Positions 4,589 through 5,138 of a stretch of 5,138 nt of DNA are shown here, one piece after another. Source of the DNA: Sulfurovum sp. (lineage in GTDB: Bacteria > Campylobacterota > Campylobacteria > Campylobacterales > Sulfurovaceae); contig JAGGRU010000309.1 in the NCBI GenBank assembly GCA_021159425.1, forward strand, positions 1 through 5,138, read 5' to 3'. How positions within the stretch are numbered: the stretch's first letter is position 1; the number at the start of each line of letters is the position of its first letter. The notes beneath the pieces are model-generated. The model saw only the letters and a list, made by a program, of their open reading frames with translations. It was not told the DNA's origin and did not search any database. Both the position numbers and the translations under genes were made by a program.

Positions 4589-5138
4589 ATGAAAAAAATA
4601 CTTATCACAGGTATCGGTTCAGGGTTGGGTGAAGCATTGGTGCAAGAGCTTCTTGCCAATGGTGATACTGTCTATGCCATTGGAAGAACATTTCCAAAAA
4701 TCTTTGACAAGAACCCACATTTTTTCTTTTTCCCTTATGATCTGAGCGAAACTTTTATGCTCAAGGCCGAGATCAAAGCCTTTATAGAGAACCATGCCTT
4801 TGATATTGTCATATTAAATGCTGGCCTGCTTGGCGAGATCAAAACACTCGCTCAGACCGACCTGAATGAGATAAAAGAGGTTATGGAAGTCAATGTCTGG
4901 GCAAACAAAGAGCTCATTGATACCCTTAATGAATATGCCCATGTCAAGCAAATAGTGGGCATCAGTTCAGGTGCTGCGGTCAATGGCTCAAAAGGCTGGG
5001 GAGCCTACTCTCTCTCCAAAGCAGGACTTAACATGCTACTCTCTGTCTATGCAAAAGAACTACCGGGGATCCACTTCACTGCACTTGCCCCGGGAGTCAT
5101 AGATACACCCATGGTAAGACGTATCATCCATGAAGTAG
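4589..5138 (+). CDS. Short-chain dehydrogenase/reductase (3' end outside the window)
   Basis: An open frame from ATG 4589 continues past the window end, giving at least 183 residues of a family usually 230-260 long. It is a classical Rossmann-fold SDR: TGIGSGLG cofactor loop (7-14), Arg33 after the second strand (suggesting NADPH), DL at 51-52, NAG (77-79), Asn102, SS (126-127), catalytic Tyr140 and Lys144 in YSLSK, and PG (168-169) followed by DTP. It probably reduces or oxidises a small carbonyl or alcohol in the cytoplasm; the substrate cannot be told. The start is supported by AAGGA 7 nt upstream and an extended -10 promoter. It is divergent from the HicB-like/aroK unit. The TAG at the very end of the window is out of frame. 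Confidence 0.9.
   Translation, partial: MKKILITGIGSGLGEALVQELLANGDTVYAIGRTFPKIFDKNPHFFFFPYDLSETFMLKAEIKAFIENHAFDIVILNAGLLGEIKTLAQTDLNEIKEVMEVNVWANKELIDTLNEYAHVKQIVGISSGAAVNGSKGWGAYSLSKAGLNMLLSVYAKELPGIHFTALAPGVIDTPMVRRIIHEV

Overview
The window looks like chromosome of a Campylobacterota (epsilonproteobacterial) organism, probably a free-living Sulfurovum/Sulfurimonas-type relative. The reasons are the AT-rich intergenic DNA, TATAAT -10 boxes without clear -35 boxes, AAGGA-type ribosome sites, and the ispA-tkt gene pair, which is also adjacent in Campylobacter. The genus is an inference. Most of the window is ordinary housekeeping: an ispA-tkt operon (prenyl diphosphate synthase and transketolase, minus strand), a divergent two-helix membrane protein, an aroK operon headed by a small HicB-like protein (minus strand), and the 5' part of a short-chain dehydrogenase (plus strand, cut by the window end).

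The unusual part is positions 104-410, between the tkt stop codon and the end of a truncated plus-strand gene. I read it as a previously undescribed candidate type I toxin-antitoxin locus. A 27-residue hydrophobic single-helix peptide (149-232, minus) has a strong AGGAG ribosome site and is followed by its own intrinsic terminator (104-138). Just upstream on the same strand is a compact RNA unit of about 105 nt: a perfect TATAAT box (398-403), a predicted start near 391, and a strong terminator (285-326). The 5' part of this RNA can pair with the Shine-Dalgarno sequence, start codon and early codons of the peptide mRNA, about 30 bp in four blocks in which the only non-Watson-Crick pairs are G-U. 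A hairpin in the middle of the RNA (338-353) has a 6-nt loop perfectly complementary to the 6-nt loop of the peptide mRNA's terminator hairpin. Antisense at the 5' end plus kissing loops at the 3' side is the same topology as RNA I/RNA II of the Fst (par, pAD1) system, but here the two units are in tandem on one strand.

Layout: 3-92 end of an unidentified plus-strand gene; 104-410 candidate toxin-antitoxin locus; 427-2415 tkt; 2427-3275 ispA, whose stop codon lies in the tkt ribosome site; 3276-3342 divergent promoters with overlapping -10 boxes; 3343-3564 small membrane protein; 3561-3653 an inverted pair of REP-like palindromes between convergent genes, the first of which supplies the stop codon of the membrane protein; 3674-4183 aroK with a TTG start; 4210-4446 HicB-like protein; 4447-4588 divergent promoter region with two inverted repeats in the HicB-side leader; 4589-5138 short-chain dehydrogenase, incomplete.

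No tRNA, rRNA, CRISPR array or transposase was seen.
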